Source: Herminiimonas fonticola
GTDB taxonomy: Bacteria > Pseudomonadota > Gammaproteobacteria > Burkholderiales > Burkholderiaceae_D
Length of the DNA: 64,000 nt
Direction: 5' to 3'
Assembly (NCBI RefSeq): GCF_003293745.1
Contig: NZ_PTLZ01000001.1
Span: 744,001 to 808,000 of the forward strand
Position numbers and translations under genes: made by a program
Part shown: in pieces, positions 49,071 through 58,471 of the stretch
Layout: each line of letters begins with the position of its first letter
How positions within the stretch are numbered: position 1 is the stretch's first letter
Notes under the pieces: generated by a model
The model's input: only the letters and a program-made list of their open reading frames with translations
Database searches by the model: none
Told to the model about the DNA's origin: nothing

Positions 49071-51965
49071 ATGCTCTCTACGCAAGAAATTTCGGCTAAA
49101 TCGGCTACAGAAATCGGCAACATCGCGCCTCTCGCGGTTGCTCCATCGACTTCCGGCACTCACGCGGTCGGTCTGAGTGATCACCGCATCATCCGCCGCA
49201 ACGGCGCAGTGGTCAGCTTCGAACCATCGAAAATCTCCATCGCTGTTACCAAGGCATTTTTGGCAGTTAACGGTGGCCAAGGCGCAGCATCTGCACGTGT
49301 GCGCGAACTGGTTGAACAGTTAACCGCAAACGTGGTGAACGCTTTGGTACGTCGCCAGCCAGCTGGCGGCACCTTCCACATTGAAGATATTCAGGATCAG
49401 GTTGAGCTGTCCCTGATGCGTTCGGGCGAACACGATGTTGCGCGCGCTTATGTGTTGTATCGCGCCAAACGTATGGAAGAGCGTGCGCAGCAGCAAGCCG
49501 CCAAGCCTGTCGTTGAGTCTAACCAATTGCACGTGATCGAAGATGGTCAACGTCGTCCGCTGGATATGAATCAGGTGCGTGATTTGATCGGTGCGGCATG
49601 TATCGGTTTTGAAAAGCACGTTGATTCTGAAGCGATCCTGCGTGAAACAGTCAAGAATCTGTACGACGGTGTGCCGGTTGAAGAATTGCACAAGTCCGCC
49701 ATCCTGGCTGCGCGCGCGCTGATGGAAAAAGATCCTGCGTATACAACAGTGACCGCGCGTTTGCTGATGCACACCATCCGTAAAGAAGTATTTGGCAAGG
49801 AAGTTGCACAAGCCGATGCGCCTGAAGCGTATCTGGAATACTTCCCGAAATTCATCAAAAAAGGTATTCAGGCAGATCTGCTGGATGCCAAGCTCGGTCA
49901 ATTCGATCTGAAAAAACTCGGCGAAGCGCTGGTACCTGAGCGCGATCTGCAATTCGGCTACCTTGGCTTGCAAACTCTGTATGACCGCTACTTCCTGCAC
50001 ATCAGCGATACCCGTATCGAAATGCCGCAAGCGTTTTACATGCGCGTCGCGATGGGGTTGGCGCTGGGTGAAATCAACCGCGAAGAACGTGCGATCGAGT
50101 TCTACAACCTGTTGTCCTCGTTTGACTTCATGAGCTCGACCCCGACCTTGTTCAACTCCGGTACCTTGCGTTCGCAATTGTCGTCATGCTATTTGACGAC
50201 GGTGGCCGATGATCTGGACGGTATCTATGAAGCGATCAAGGAAAACGCATTGCTGGCGAAATACGCCGGCGGTCTGGGCAATGACTGGACCCCAGTTCGT
50301 TCGCTGGGCGCACATATCAAAGGCACCAACGGTCGTTCGCAAGGCGTAGTGCCTTTCCTGAAAGTCGTCAACGACACCGCAGTTGCGGTTAATCAAGGCG
50401 GCAAACGCAAAGGTGCAGTTTGCGCCTACCTGGAAACCTGGCATATGGACATCGAGGAATTCCTCGATCTGCGTAAAAACACTGGCGATGATCGCCGTCG
50501 TACGCATGACATGAACACCGCAAACTGGATTCCTGATCTGTTCATGAAGCGCGTGATGGAAAAAGGCGAGTGGACCTTGTTCTCGCCATCCGATGCGCCA
50601 GACTTGCATGACAAAGTCGGCAAGGCATTTGAAGAAGCGTACACCGGCTACGAAGCCAAGGCAGCGCGCGGCGAATTGAAGCTGTTCAAGAAAGTACAAG
50701 CGCTGGATCTGTGGCGCAAAATGCTGTCGATGTTGTTCGAAACCGGCCATCCATGGATCACATTCAAAGATCCTTGCAATATCCGTTCACCGCAACAACA
50801 CGTCGGCGTCGTTCACAGCTCGAATCTGTGCACCGAGATCACACTCAACACCAACGATTCGGAAATCGCAGTCTGCAATCTGGGTTCGATCAACATGCCT
50901 GCCCATATGAAAGACGGCAAGCTGGATCACGTCAAGCTGCAAAAAACCATCCGCACCGCGATGCGCATGCTGGATAACGTGATTGACATCAACTATTACG
51001 CCGTCAAAAAAGCGCGTGACTCGAACCTGCGTCACCGTCCAGTCGGCCTTGGTATCATGGGCTTCCAGGATTGTCTGCACATGATGCGCATTCCATATGC
51101 ATCGAACGATGCAGTGCAATTTGCCGATAATTCGATGGAAGCAGTTTGCTACTATGCTTACTACGCATCGACAGAACTGGCGGAAGAGCGCGGCCGTTAC
51201 AGCTCGTACAAAGGTTCCTTGTGGGACCGTGGCATCCTGCCGCAAGATTCGCTGAAGTTGCTGGCTGAAGAACGTGGCGCCAAATATCTGGAAGCGGATT
51301 ACAGTGAAACCTTTGACTGGGCACCGTTGCGCGCGCGCATCAAGGAATTCGGCATGCGCAATTCCAACTGCGTAGCAATCGCACCGACCGCGACGATTTC
51401 CAACATTATCGGCGTCTCGGCTTGTATCGAACCGACTTACCAGAATCTGTACGTCAAATCGAACCTGTCCGGCGAATTTACCGAGATCAATGAATATCTG
51501 GTCCGTGATTTGAAAGCACGTGGCTTGTGGGACGAAGTCATGATCTCCGATCTGAAATACTTCGATGGCAGCCTGGCAAAGATCGATCGTATTCCACAAG
51601 ATCTGCGTGATATCTATGCAACGGCGTTCGAAGTTGAACCTTCGTGGTTGGTGGAAGCCGCGTCACGCCGTCAAAAATGGATAGATCAGGCACAATCGCT
51701 GAACATTTACATGGCAGGTGCATCAGGCAAAAAACTCGACGATACCTACAAGCTGGCATGGTTGCGCGGTTTGAAAACCACGTACTACCTGCGTACCATG
51801 GGTGCAACGCATACCGAGAAATCGACCTCCAAAACAGGTGCACTGAATGCAGTGGATTCGGGAGCAGGCAATGCTGCAAGTGCATCTGCAGCTGAAACGG
51901 ACGGCCCAGCTTGCATGCTGCGTCCAGGTGATGCCGGATTCGAAGAGTGCGAAGCCTGCCAATAA
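49071..51965 (+). CDS. nrdA: Class Ia ribonucleotide reductase, large subunit, with two ATP-cones
   Basis: NrdA reduces ribonucleoside diphosphates to deoxy forms. The 964-residue product is about 200 residues longer than the E. coli enzyme. The extra length is at the N-terminus: one ATP-cone at about 43-140 (IIRRNGAVVSFEPSKI) and a second at about 150-245 (DGQRRPLDMNQVRDLI). The catalytic part has NLCTEI and AVCNLGSIN, with the active-site cysteines, and the end CEACQ carries the redox pair. A two-cone NrdA is known from Pseudomonas aeruginosa. It is followed by nrdB. Confidence 0.96.
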   Translation: MLSTQEISAKSATEIGNIAPLAVAPSTSGTHAVGLSDHRIIRRNGAVVSFEPSKISIAVTKAFLAVNGGQGAASARVRELVEQLTANVVNALVRRQPAGGTFHIEDIQDQVELSLMRSGEHDVARAYVLYRAKRMEERAQQQAAKPVVESNQLHVIEDGQRRPLDMNQVRDLIGAACIGFEKHVDSEAILRETVKNLYDGVPVEELHKSAILAARALMEKDPAYTTVTARLLMHTIRKEVFGKEVAQADAPEAYLEYFPKFIKKGIQADLLDAKLGQFDLKKLGEALVPERDLQFGYLGLQTLYDRYFLHISDTRIEMPQAFYMRVAMGLALGEINREERAIEFYNLLSSFDFMSSTPTLFNSGTLRSQLSSCYLTTVADDLDGIYEAIKENALLAKYAGGLGNDWTPVRSLGAHIKGTNGRSQGVVPFLKVVNDTAVAVNQGGKRKGAVCAYLETWHMDIEEFLDLRKNTGDDRRRTHDMNTANWIPDLFMKRVMEKGEWTLFSPSDAPDLHDKVGKAFEEAYTGYEAKAARGELKLFKKVQALDLWRKMLSMLFETGHPWITFKDPCNIRSPQQHVGVVHSSNLCTEITLNTNDSEIAVCNLGSINMPAHMKDGKLDHVKLQKTIRTAMRMLDNVIDINYYAVKKARDSNLRHRPVGLGIMGFQDCLHMMRIPYASNDAVQFADNSMEAVCYYAYYASTELAEERGRYSSYKGSLWDRGILPQDSLKLLAEERGAKYLEADYSETFDWAPLRARIKEFGMRNSNCVAIAPTATISNIIGVSACIEPTYQNLYVKSNLSGEFTEINEYLVRDLKARGLWDEVMISDLKYFDGSLAKIDRIPQDLRDIYATAFEVEPSWLVEAASRRQKWIDQAQSLNIYMAGASGKKLDDTYKLAWLRGLKTTYYLRTMGATHTEKSTSKTGALNAVDSGAGNAASASAAETDGPACMLRPGDAGFEECEACQ

Positions 51966-52129
51966 TCGTCTATTCAGACATTGGCATACACTAGCTACAA
52001 ATGACATTCACGATGTTGCACTGAACTTGAATTGCATAATGCTGACAAAGCTGTATAAGGTTTTGTCGGCATTAAAGTTTTCGGCAACATCTGCACTATC
52101 GCCATATATAAATATTAAGGAAATACATC

Positions 52130-53311
52130 ATGCTAAGTTGGGATGAAGAAGCAAAGCCAGTAGCACCGCAGCCGGCATTGCAACCAGCACTGCAACAAGT
52201 TCGCGACGCAGCAGCGCAACGCGTACAGGCACATCAAGATGTCGCCCTGAATCCTGCGTTGATGGCAAAGCCAGCCGCTGCAATTGATCCAACACGCCGC
52301 ATGGATGCGGCTGACAAGCGCATCATCAATGGCCAGACAGACGTTAATCAGCTGGTGCCGTTTAAATACAAATGGGCATGGGACAAATATCTGGCCGGTT
52401 GCGCAAACCACTGGATGCCGCAAGAGATCAACATGCAGCGCGACATCGAGCTGTGGAAAAATCCGAACGGCCTGACCGAAGACGAACGTCGTCTGGTGAA
52501 GCGCAATCTGGGCTTTTTCGTCACCGCCGATTCTCTGGCTGCCAACAATATCGTGCTCGGTACTTACCGCCACATTACTGCGCCTGAATGCCGCCAGTAC
52601 CTGTTGCGCCAGGCATTTGAAGAAGCGATTCACACGCATGCATACCAGTACATCGTCGAGTCGCTGGGTCTGGACGAAGGTGAGATCTTCAACGCCTACA
52701 ACGAAATCGAATCGATACGCGACAAGGATCAATTCCTGATTCCGTTTATCGAAGTCCTGACCGATCCGCAATTTAAAACCGGCACAGTTGAGACTGATCA
52801 AACATTATTGCGTTCGCTGATCGTATTTGCGTGCTTGATGGAAGGCTTGTTCTTCTATGTCGGCTTCGCGCAAATCCTCGCGCTCGGTCGTCAAAATAAA
52901 ATGATGGGTGCAGCAGAACAGTATCAATACATCCTGCGCGATGAATCGATGCACTGCAATTTCGGGATCGATTTGATCAACACAATCAAGCTCGAAAATC
53001 CGCATTTGTGGACGCCGCAATTTCGCGAAGAGATCAAAGCGTTGTTTTTACGCGCAGTAGAGTTGGAATATCGTTACGCAGAGGATACAATGCCGCGTGG
53101 AGTGCTTGGACTGAATGCTCCGATGTTCAAAGGCTATTTGAGATTTATCGCAAATCGTCGTGCGCAACAAATCGGTTTGGAACCGATGTTCGAACAAGAG
53201 GAAAACCCTTTCCCTTGGATGAGCGAAATGATCGATCTGAAAAAAGAGCGCAACTTTTTTGAGACACGTGTCATCGAATACCAGACAGGTGGCGCGCTCA
53301 ACTGGGAATAA
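52130..53311 (+). CDS. nrdB: Class Ia ribonucleotide reductase, small subunit
   Basis: NrdB holds the di-iron centre and tyrosyl radical. In the 393-residue product EAIHTHAY aligns with the E. coli metal ligands (Glu, His) and the radical tyrosine four residues after the His, so it is a radical-bearing class Ia form rather than a tyrosine-less class Ic form. DESMHCNFG holds two further ligands. The first 60 residues are an Ala/Gln-rich extension. AAGGA precedes the ATG; the 164-bp gap to nrdA has no terminator, so the two are co-transcribed. Confidence 0.97.
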   Translation: MLSWDEEAKPVAPQPALQPALQQVRDAAAQRVQAHQDVALNPALMAKPAAAIDPTRRMDAADKRIINGQTDVNQLVPFKYKWAWDKYLAGCANHWMPQEINMQRDIELWKNPNGLTEDERRLVKRNLGFFVTADSLAANNIVLGTYRHITAPECRQYLLRQAFEEAIHTHAYQYIVESLGLDEGEIFNAYNEIESIRDKDQFLIPFIEVLTDPQFKTGTVETDQTLLRSLIVFACLMEGLFFYVGFAQILALGRQNKMMGAAEQYQYILRDESMHCNFGIDLINTIKLENPHLWTPQFREEIKALFLRAVELEYRYAEDTMPRGVLGLNAPMFKGYLRFIANRRAQQIGLEPMFEQEENPFPWMSEMIDLKKERNFFETRVIEYQTGGALNWE

Positions 53312-53434
53312 GCAAGTTGAGCAGAACCTTAAATGTGCAGTCGCATAAATATGAATCACCAGACTGCAAAAACAGGAAAGGCAACAACCAAATTTAATGA
53401 ACAGTAGAAGACCTATAAGATCTCATCTGCTCAA

Positions 53435-53476
53435 GCCGCACCACCTGATTCAGTCAGGTGTGGCGGCTTTTTCTTT
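53435..53476 (+). terminator. Rho-independent terminator of nrdAB
   Basis: GCCGCACCACCTGA (from 53435) pairs with TCAGGTGTGGCGGC (53454-53467) with two mismatches, followed by TTTTTCTTTT. Confidence 0.88.
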
Positions 53477-53513
53477 TAAAAAAGGTTTGTTTTTTCTGAA
53501 ACAGAATTCCAAT

Positions 53514-53540
53514 GCCGGCACGAGTGCTGGCGTTTTTTTT
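53514..53540 (+). terminator. Second terminator-like hairpin after nrdB
   Basis: GCCGGCA (53514-53520) pairs with TGCTGGC (53525-53531), one pair being G-T, and is followed by GT and then Ts to 53540. It may be a back-up terminator, or may end a separate short transcript. Confidence 0.7.
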
Positions 53541-53674
53541 GGCTATAGCCGTAGCAGTGCTACGGGAAATACCTAGCCATGTAAGGCTGAAGTGCTGCAT
53601 AAGTGAGGGGATGCAGCAGTTCAGCTGGTGCCAAATTCATTAGCGCAAGCAAGAGTACGCTTGTGCCGATGAAT

Positions 53675-53710
53675 AATCCGCCAGTCCCATCGCGATGGGG
53701 TCGGCGGGTT
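53675..53710 (+). promoter_or_regulatory. Very stable hairpin in the leader of the H1-like gene
   Basis: AATCCGCC (53675-53682) pairs with GGCGGGTT (53703-53710) with one T-G pair; inside, CCCATCG (53686-53692) pairs with CGATGGG (53693-53699). It lies about 45 nt before the ATG and 30 nt before the ribosome site GAAGGAG. It has no T-run, so it is not a standard terminator. A role in expression of the H1-like protein is inferred. Confidence 0.55.
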
Positions 53711-53755
53711 TCCAATAGAAGCTTGATTTTTTCCATCACGTGAAGGAGAAACAAA

Positions 53756-54385
53756 ATGGCAACAGCAGCAAAAAAACCAGCAGCCAAGAAACCGGCCGCC
53801 AAAAAAGCAGTAGCTAAAAAACCTGTCGCTAAAAAAGCAGCAGCTAAAAAGCCAGTGGCTAAAAAGGCAGTCGCCAAGAAGCCAGTAGCGAAAAAAGCAG
53901 TTGCTAAAAAAGCGGTAAAGAAAGTCGTCGCTAAAAAAGCGGTAAAAAAAGCAGTTGCTAAAAAAGCGGTAAAGAAAGTCGTCGCTAAAAAAGTAGTTAA
54001 AAAAGCGGTAAAAAAAGCAGTTGCTAAAAAAGCGGTAAAGAAAGTCGTCGCTAAAAAACCGGTCGCTAAAAAAGCGGTAAAAAAAGTCGTAAAAAAAGCA
54101 GCAGCTAAAAAACCTGCCGCCAAAAAAGCAGCAGCCAAAAACCCTGCAGCTAAAAAAGCGGTAAAGAAGGTCGTCGCTAAAAAAGCAGCAGCCAAGAAGC
54201 CTGCAGCTAAAAAAGCAGCGCCTAAAAAGCCGGTTGCTAAAAAAGCAGTAGCTAAGAAGCCTGCCGCTAAAAAAGCAGCGCCTAAAAAGCCTGCAGCTAA
54301 ACCTGCAGCAGTCGCAGCACCTGCGGTAAAAACGGTATTGAACCCGGCAGCGGCTTGGCCGTTTCCAACGGGCACACGTCCGTAA
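53756..54385 (+). CDS. Histone H1-like lysine-rich repeat protein
   Basis: This 209-residue protein is almost wholly made of short AAKK, AVKK, VVAKK and PAAKK units from residue 4 to about 185, then a short Ala/Pro end (FPTGTRP). Such proteins resemble the tail of histone H1, Pseudomonas AlgP and Bordetella BpH1, and probably bind DNA and shape the nucleoid. There is no globular domain. The gene has a good ribosome site and a terminator. Coding DNA is repetitive, with three identical 48-bp copies, so length may vary among strains. The open antisense frame is a by-product of composition. Confidence 0.9.
   Translation: MATAAKKPAAKKPAAKKAVAKKPVAKKAAAKKPVAKKAVAKKPVAKKAVAKKAVKKVVAKKAVKKAVAKKAVKKVVAKKVVKKAVKKAVAKKAVKKVVAKKPVAKKAVKKVVKKAAAKKPAAKKAAAKNPAAKKAVKKVVAKKAAAKKPAAKKAAPKKPVAKKAVAKKPAAKKAAPKKPAAKPAAVAAPAVKTVLNPAAAWPFPTGTRP
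53891..54058 (+). repeat. Three identical 48-bp copies inside the H1-like gene
   Basis: The same 48 bp, beginning AAAAAAGCAGTTGCT and ending GTCGCTAAAAAA, occur at 53891-53938, 53945-53992 and 54011-54058. Offsets are 54 and 66 nt, both multiples of three, so gain or loss of a unit keeps the frame. Confidence 0.9.
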
Positions 54386-54428
54386 ATCCAGGTTCGCTTG
54401 GGTGAGCCTGATTAAATTCGGGCACAAT

Positions 54429-54466
54429 CCGCTGTGTGGCTTACGTCGCACAGCGGTTTTTTTTTT
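54429..54466 (+). terminator. Rho-independent terminator of the H1-like gene
   Basis: CCGCTGTGTG (54429-54438) pairs with CGCACAGCGG (54447-54456) with one G-T pair, followed by ten Ts. It ends directly before the ribosome site of yggT. Confidence 0.92.
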
Positions 54467-54478
54467 GAAGGAGTCTTT

Positions 54479-55021
54479 GTGCTGGACAGTATATTTGCAC
54501 TGATTATCGATACCGTCGCCATCGTGCTGGCGGGCGCCTTGTTACTCAGATTCTGGATGCAGGCGGTCCGCGTGCGTCCTCCGATGGAGATTGCGCAATT
54601 TACGTATCAATTGACGGATTGGCTGGTACGGCCGCTACGACGCATATTGCCGGGCGCAGGCGGTTACGATTGGGCCAGTTTGATAGGCGCGTTCCTGGTG
54701 GCATTGGTCGCCACGGCATTTGAAGTTTGGTTGCGCGGTGCTTTTGCGCCGCATGCGATTTTGCTGTTGACGGTTCTGCGTATTTGTCAGTGGGCGTTGT
54801 ACGGTTTGATAGGCTTGTTGCTGATAGAAGTAATTTTCAGCTGGGTCAATCCACATGCACCATTGGCACCGTTTGTACGTGCCCTGAATGATCCGCTGAT
54901 GCGGCCTTTGCGCCGGATAGTACCGCTGCTGGGAACTATCGATTTGTCGCCGCTGGTAGCCTTGATATTGCTGCGAATTGCGATTGAACTAGTGACGACT
55001 ATCGTTGCGTCACTGCTGTAA
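54479..55021 (+). CDS. YggT family membrane protein
   Basis: This 180-residue protein has two YggT repeats: each has membrane spans followed by the pattern WLVRPLRRILP (about residue 50) and PLMRPLRRIVP (about residue 143). YggT proteins are linked to osmotic tolerance and, in several bacteria, to division genes, but the molecular role is unclear. The start is GTG 54479, with GAAGGAG at 54467-54473 at ideal spacing; an upstream ATG at 54434 lies inside the terminator hairpin and is rejected. It is convergent with the PfkB gene. Confidence 0.92.
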   Translation: MLDSIFALIIDTVAIVLAGALLLRFWMQAVRVRPPMEIAQFTYQLTDWLVRPLRRILPGAGGYDWASLIGAFLVALVATAFEVWLRGAFAPHAILLLTVLRICQWALYGLIGLLLIEVIFSWVNPHAPLAPFVRALNDPLMRPLRRIVPLLGTIDLSPLVALILLRIAIELVTTIVASLL

Positions 55022-55036
55022 GAATTTCGAGGGTCT

Positions 55037-55063
55037 CTGCTGACGGCTGAGTGCCGCCAGCAG
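55037..55063. repeat. Hairpin between yggT and the PfkB kinase gene
   Basis: CTGCTGACGGC and GCCGCCAGCAG form an 11-position stem with one mismatch and a 5-nt loop between convergent genes. There is no T-run, but it may act as a weak two-way stop. Confidence 0.5.
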
Positions 55064-55084
55064 GATGACATCCTAGAACCAATC

Positions 55085-56017
55085 TTAGAAGCGATAGCCG
55101 AAGGCTTGGTGGAAACGGTCTTCAATTTCGACGCGTGAAAAGACGTGATTTTGCGGGCCCTGATGGGTAATCTTGATTGAGCCCATCAAACTTGCCAAAC
55201 GTCCAGTCGTCGCCCAATCCAGATTGTTCGTCAAGCCGAACAACATGCCGGCGCGGAATGCATCGCCGCAACCGGTTGGATCCACAACCTTACCTACTTT
55301 TACGCATGGAATCGCGAGGTGTTCACCACCGGTGAAAATGTCTGCACCTTGTTCACCACGCGTGACCACCAGTGCGGTGACGCGTTCTGCAATTTGTGCC
55401 AGCGACAAGCCGGTGCGCTCGGTCAATAACTCTGCTTCGTAATCATTCACAGCAACATAGGTTGCCAGGTCAATGAACTGTTTCAGTTCGTCGCCGTTAA
55501 ACATAGGCAAACCCTGGCCCGGGTCGAAGATGAACGGCACGTTCAAGTCTGCGCATTGTTGTGCATGCTGCAGCATGCCATCGCGGCCATCCGGTGCAAT
55601 GATGGCGATTGCGACCTCACCAGCTTGTGCAACCGTATTCTCGTGCGCGAATGTCATCGCGCCTGGGTGAAACGCCGTGATCTGGTTGCTGTCAGTATCG
55701 GTCGTGATGAAGGCCTGGCCGGTATAGGAAGTATCGATCGTTTTGATACATTGCTGCGAAATCTGCAGTTTTTCCAGATGTGCGCGATAGCTTGCTCCAT
55801 CCTGACCGATGGTCGCCATGATGACTGGGTCGCCGCCGAGCAGCTTCAGGTTATACGCGATATTGCCGGCACAGCCGCCAAACTCACGGCGCATTTCCGG
55901 CACAAAAAAGCACACATTGATTTTATGCAGTTGGTCCGCCAGCAAGGCTTCAGAAAAACGGCTTTGGAACGACATGATTGTATCGAAGGCGAGGGAGCCG
56001 CAGATGAGTGATTTCAT
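55085..56017 (-). CDS. PfkB family carbohydrate/nucleoside kinase
   Basis: This 310-residue protein has the PfkB fold: GGCAGNIAYNLKLLGG near residue 47 (PfkB signature 1) and DPTGCGDAFRAGMLFG near residue 250 (signature 2, catalytic Asp and anion hole). The substrate is not certain; related betaproteobacterial proteins are often called adenosine kinase, and ribokinase-like sugars are an alternative. It stands alone on the minus strand, convergent with yggT. Confidence 0.87.
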   Translation of the reverse strand: MKSLICGSLAFDTIMSFQSRFSEALLADQLHKINVCFFVPEMRREFGGCAGNIAYNLKLLGGDPVIMATIGQDGASYRAHLEKLQISQQCIKTIDTSYTGQAFITTDTDSNQITAFHPGAMTFAHENTVAQAGEVAIAIIAPDGRDGMLQHAQQCADLNVPFIFDPGQGLPMFNGDELKQFIDLATYVAVNDYEAELLTERTGLSLAQIAERVTALVVTRGEQGADIFTGGEHLAIPCVKVGKVVDPTGCGDAFRAGMLFGLTNNLDWATTGRLASLMGSIKITHQGPQNHVFSRVEIEDRFHQAFGYRF

Positions 56018-56161
56018 GGACTTAATTTATAGAAGTAAATGGGAATGGGAAATTGGTCGCAATCATACACTGCGCCTGATTGGCACGGTGATCGTTGGCG
56101 TGGGCCAAAATATGAAAAGTGATCTTGCATTAGCGCTCATATCTGCAAGCAGATTGGATGC

Positions 56162-57364
56162 TCAAGGATAAAACAAGTAGACGCGATAACCAGATGCCTT
56201 GATTTGCGCCAGTTCAAAAGACAGTTTGACGCTGTGTTCGCTACTTGCGGCAAATCCCTTGCGTACTTCACTCTCGGTCAGATAATCGCCAGGTTTGAAG
56301 ACGCGGCGCAAGAGCGGCTTTTCGTTTGCATCGTTCAGAGTCAGTTCTATATGCGGCCATGCTTGTAGAGTGTCACTGTAATTGCGCAGCAGTGTAGTGA
56401 GTACAAACGTATCCTTGTTTTCGGCAAGAGTTTGCAACTCGCTGGATTCGATCGAAACCGCAGTAATTTGCGTCGGCAATTCTATGCTGCAGGCAAGCGC
56501 ATCACACAGCTGAGTGAGGAATGGTTTGGCTTGCGGGAACATGCCGGCGATCTGATTGCGGAATAAATATGTGGCTTGTACCAGCGCGGCAATCAAGAGA
56601 ATAAAGCAGGCGATGCCGATTGCGATGCGCAGCTTTTTGTCCAGCCGTTGTATGCGGCGACCGCGTTTGACGAAGGTGGGCTCATCGTCTTCAATCGATT
56701 CTGGCTCTGCTTGAATGCGTCTGGTTTTTGCCTTGGCCGATTTTTTGTTGCTGCGCCAGGGTTTGCGTTGCAAGTCTTCGATAGCCTCGTCCAGCTCATC
56801 CTTGCTGTGCGGATCGAAAGTTGGTCTATCTTCTGCGTTGCTGAGTTCCCGCTCGCCTGTATTTTTTTGTTCGGTGCTGTCGTTTTCTTCCGGATATTCA
56901 CGCGTGAAATCGACCAGCGTCATGCGCTGTAAAGGATCTTCGCGTTTACTTGTTTCTGGTTCCACCGACTGCTGCGGTTCACTATCGATTTCGGGTTCGA
57001 ATGAATCGGGAATGTCGAAGTCAATCTGGTCACTAGGAGTGCGGTTCGCCTCTGCCTCAATGTCATCTTCTACAACTACGGTGGCTGCAGATGATGTTGG
57101 TTCGTCTGCAGCGGTAGCAAGCGAAGGCTCTTCTACTGTTTGTTCAGCGACGAATTCATTGGGATGAGTGGCGACGACAGCAGGCTCAACCGCGCTTGAA
57201 ATTTTTTCGGTCGACTCTGCATCCGGTGGCGGCAGCAAATGTTCGATGCCGTTGAAGATTTCCTTGCAGTGGCCACAGCGTACCAAGCCTGCGCGCAACT
57301 TCAATTGGTCATGTACGACGCGGAACGTCGTTTGGCAGTGGGGACATTGCGTCGCGAGTGCCAT
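56162..57364 (-). CDS. Zinc-ribbon and DUF3426 membrane protein
   Basis: This 400-residue protein starts MALATQCPHCQTTFRV with an MJ0042-type zinc ribbon (Cys7, Cys10, Cys30, Cys33). Then comes a long acidic, low-complexity linker (about 50-220), a basic stretch, one membrane span (IAIGIACFILLIAALVQA, about 228-246) and a periplasmic DUF3426 domain. Function is unknown; proteins of this type follow prmA in many betaproteobacteria. ATG 57364 is chosen because the ribbon starts there. It begins 8 nt after prmA. Confidence 0.88.
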   Translation of the reverse strand: MALATQCPHCQTTFRVVHDQLKLRAGLVRCGHCKEIFNGIEHLLPPPDAESTEKISSAVEPAVVATHPNEFVAEQTVEEPSLATAADEPTSSAATVVVEDDIEAEANRTPSDQIDFDIPDSFEPEIDSEPQQSVEPETSKREDPLQRMTLVDFTREYPEENDSTEQKNTGERELSNAEDRPTFDPHSKDELDEAIEDLQRKPWRSNKKSAKAKTRRIQAEPESIEDDEPTFVKRGRRIQRLDKKLRIAIGIACFILLIAALVQATYLFRNQIAGMFPQAKPFLTQLCDALACSIELPTQITAVSIESSELQTLAENKDTFVLTTLLRNYSDTLQAWPHIELTLNDANEKPLLRRVFKPGDYLTESEVRKGFAASSEHSVKLSFELAQIKASGYRVYLFYP

Positions 57365-57372
57365 GGCGTTTG

Positions 57373-58305
57373 CTAGTTGCTGTCTGACGATTGTGCGGCA
57401 GATGAACGACCTGCCAATGCAACCCAGCCTTCGTGCTCTGCCCACACCGTCAATGCTATGAAAGGCGCGTAAGCTGCGGCGACTTCGTCAACTTGTGTGG
57501 CCAGTACGCCGGATAAGACCAGTTGTCCGCCAGGATTGACGCGTCCGGCCAGCATAGGCGCCATCAGTTTTAATGGGTTGGCGAGGATGTTGGCGACGAC
57601 GACATCGAAAGTGTGCGCGTGACCGGATTCTGCAAATTCATCCGGTACATAATATGCGACATCGCAATGATTGCGTTCCGTATTGAATACGGCGGATTCA
57701 ATTGCTTGCGGATCGATGTCTATGCCTATGACTTTTTCTGCGCCCAGTTTTTTGGCAACCATTGCCAGAATGCCAGAGCCGCAACCATAATCGAGCACGG
57801 TCAAATCTACAGGCGCATTCGCTTCCAGCCATTCCATGCATAGGCGCGTAGTCGGATGGCTGCCGGTGCCGAAGGCGAGGCCAGGGTCGAGTTCCAGCAC
57901 TAGTGCATCTGGATCGGGGGCGTCATGCCAGCTAGGTACAACCCAGATATTTTTGCCGATATGAATAGGTTCGAACTGCGATTGGGTCAAGCGTACCCAA
58001 TCCTGATCTTCGACCTTTCGCAAGGTGAATTTCACATCGCTCGCTGTCAGTCCAACAGTACTGGCGGCAGCAGCGACGATTGCGGTTTGATCTGCGTCGG
58101 CTGAGGTTAATGCGACGACGCGGCTGTTTTCCCACGCGGCTTCTTTGGGTTCCATACCGGGTTCGCCAAACAGCGGTTGTTCAGCGTCCGTGCCGAAATC
58201 GGCATCTTCTACCGAGACCGATAATGCACCGGCGTCCATCAATGCATCGGACAAGGATTCCGCATGCGTACGGGCGACTTCGATGACAATTTCGGTCCAG
58301 CTCAT
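57373..58305 (-). CDS. prmA: Ribosomal protein L11 methyltransferase
   Basis: PrmA trimethylates several amino groups of ribosomal protein L11. The 310-residue product has an N-terminal substrate-recognition domain ([24 protein letters not shown] region) and a SAM-binding domain with [12 protein letters not shown] near residue 172 and the catalytic-loop sequence NILANPL near residue 240. It lies in the minus-strand run accB-accC-prmA, a common betaproteobacterial order. Confidence 0.95.
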   Translation of the reverse strand: MSWTEIVIEVARTHAESLSDALMDAGALSVSVEDADFGTDAEQPLFGEPGMEPKEAAWENSRVVALTSADADQTAIVAAAASTVGLTASDVKFTLRKVEDQDWVRLTQSQFEPIHIGKNIWVVPSWHDAPDPDALVLELDPGLAFGTGSHPTTRLCMEWLEANAPVDLTVLDYGCGSGILAMVAKKLGAEKVIGIDIDPQAIESAVFNTERNHCDVAYYVPDEFAESGHAHTFDVVVANILANPLKLMAPMLAGRVNPGGQLVLSGVLATQVDEVAAAYAPFIALTVWAEHEGWVALAGRSSAAQSSDSN

Positions 58306-58387
58306 GAATACCTCAATGAATTACTTGGCCAGCCTATTATATTGGCTGGATGCCTGACTCGGCGGGATGATGGATTGTAATTGATGT

Positions 58388-58422
58388 GGGCCGTAACAAC
58401 AGATTCGCTGTCGTTACGGCCC
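58388..58422. repeat. Perfect 10-bp stem between accC and prmA
   Basis: GGGCCGTAAC (58388-58397) and GTTACGGCCC (58413-58422) are exact complements around a 15-nt loop, 50 bp after the accC stop (minus strand). There is no T-run on the minus side, so it is more likely an mRNA 3'-end or processing element than a standard terminator. Confidence 0.5.
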
Positions 58423-58471
58423 CAGTCCGGCGTATTACCTTAAGTGAAATCGAGGAGCTTGCGTCCGTCGA

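Larger units (their letters stand above)
53312..53755. other. Hairpin-rich gap between nrdB and the H1-like gene
   Basis: These 444 bp contain no supported gene. They hold the nrdB terminator (53435-53476), a second terminator-like hairpin (53514-53540), small adjacent hairpins (GGCTATAGCC at 53541; CCGTAGC/GCTACGG at 53549-53565), TGCTGCA/TGCAGCA arms near 53590-53625, and a very stable hairpin at 53675-53710 in the leader of the next gene. A small RNA in this stretch is possible but not shown. Confidence 0.5.

Noticed and set aside
53560-54375. A 271-residue open frame on the minus strand across the H1-like gene, and another of 276 residues in a second frame
   Set aside because: They are mirror images of AAKK codons (FLAAGF and CCFF repeats). 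The plus frame has a ribosome site, known family character and a terminator; the others come from the repetitive composition.
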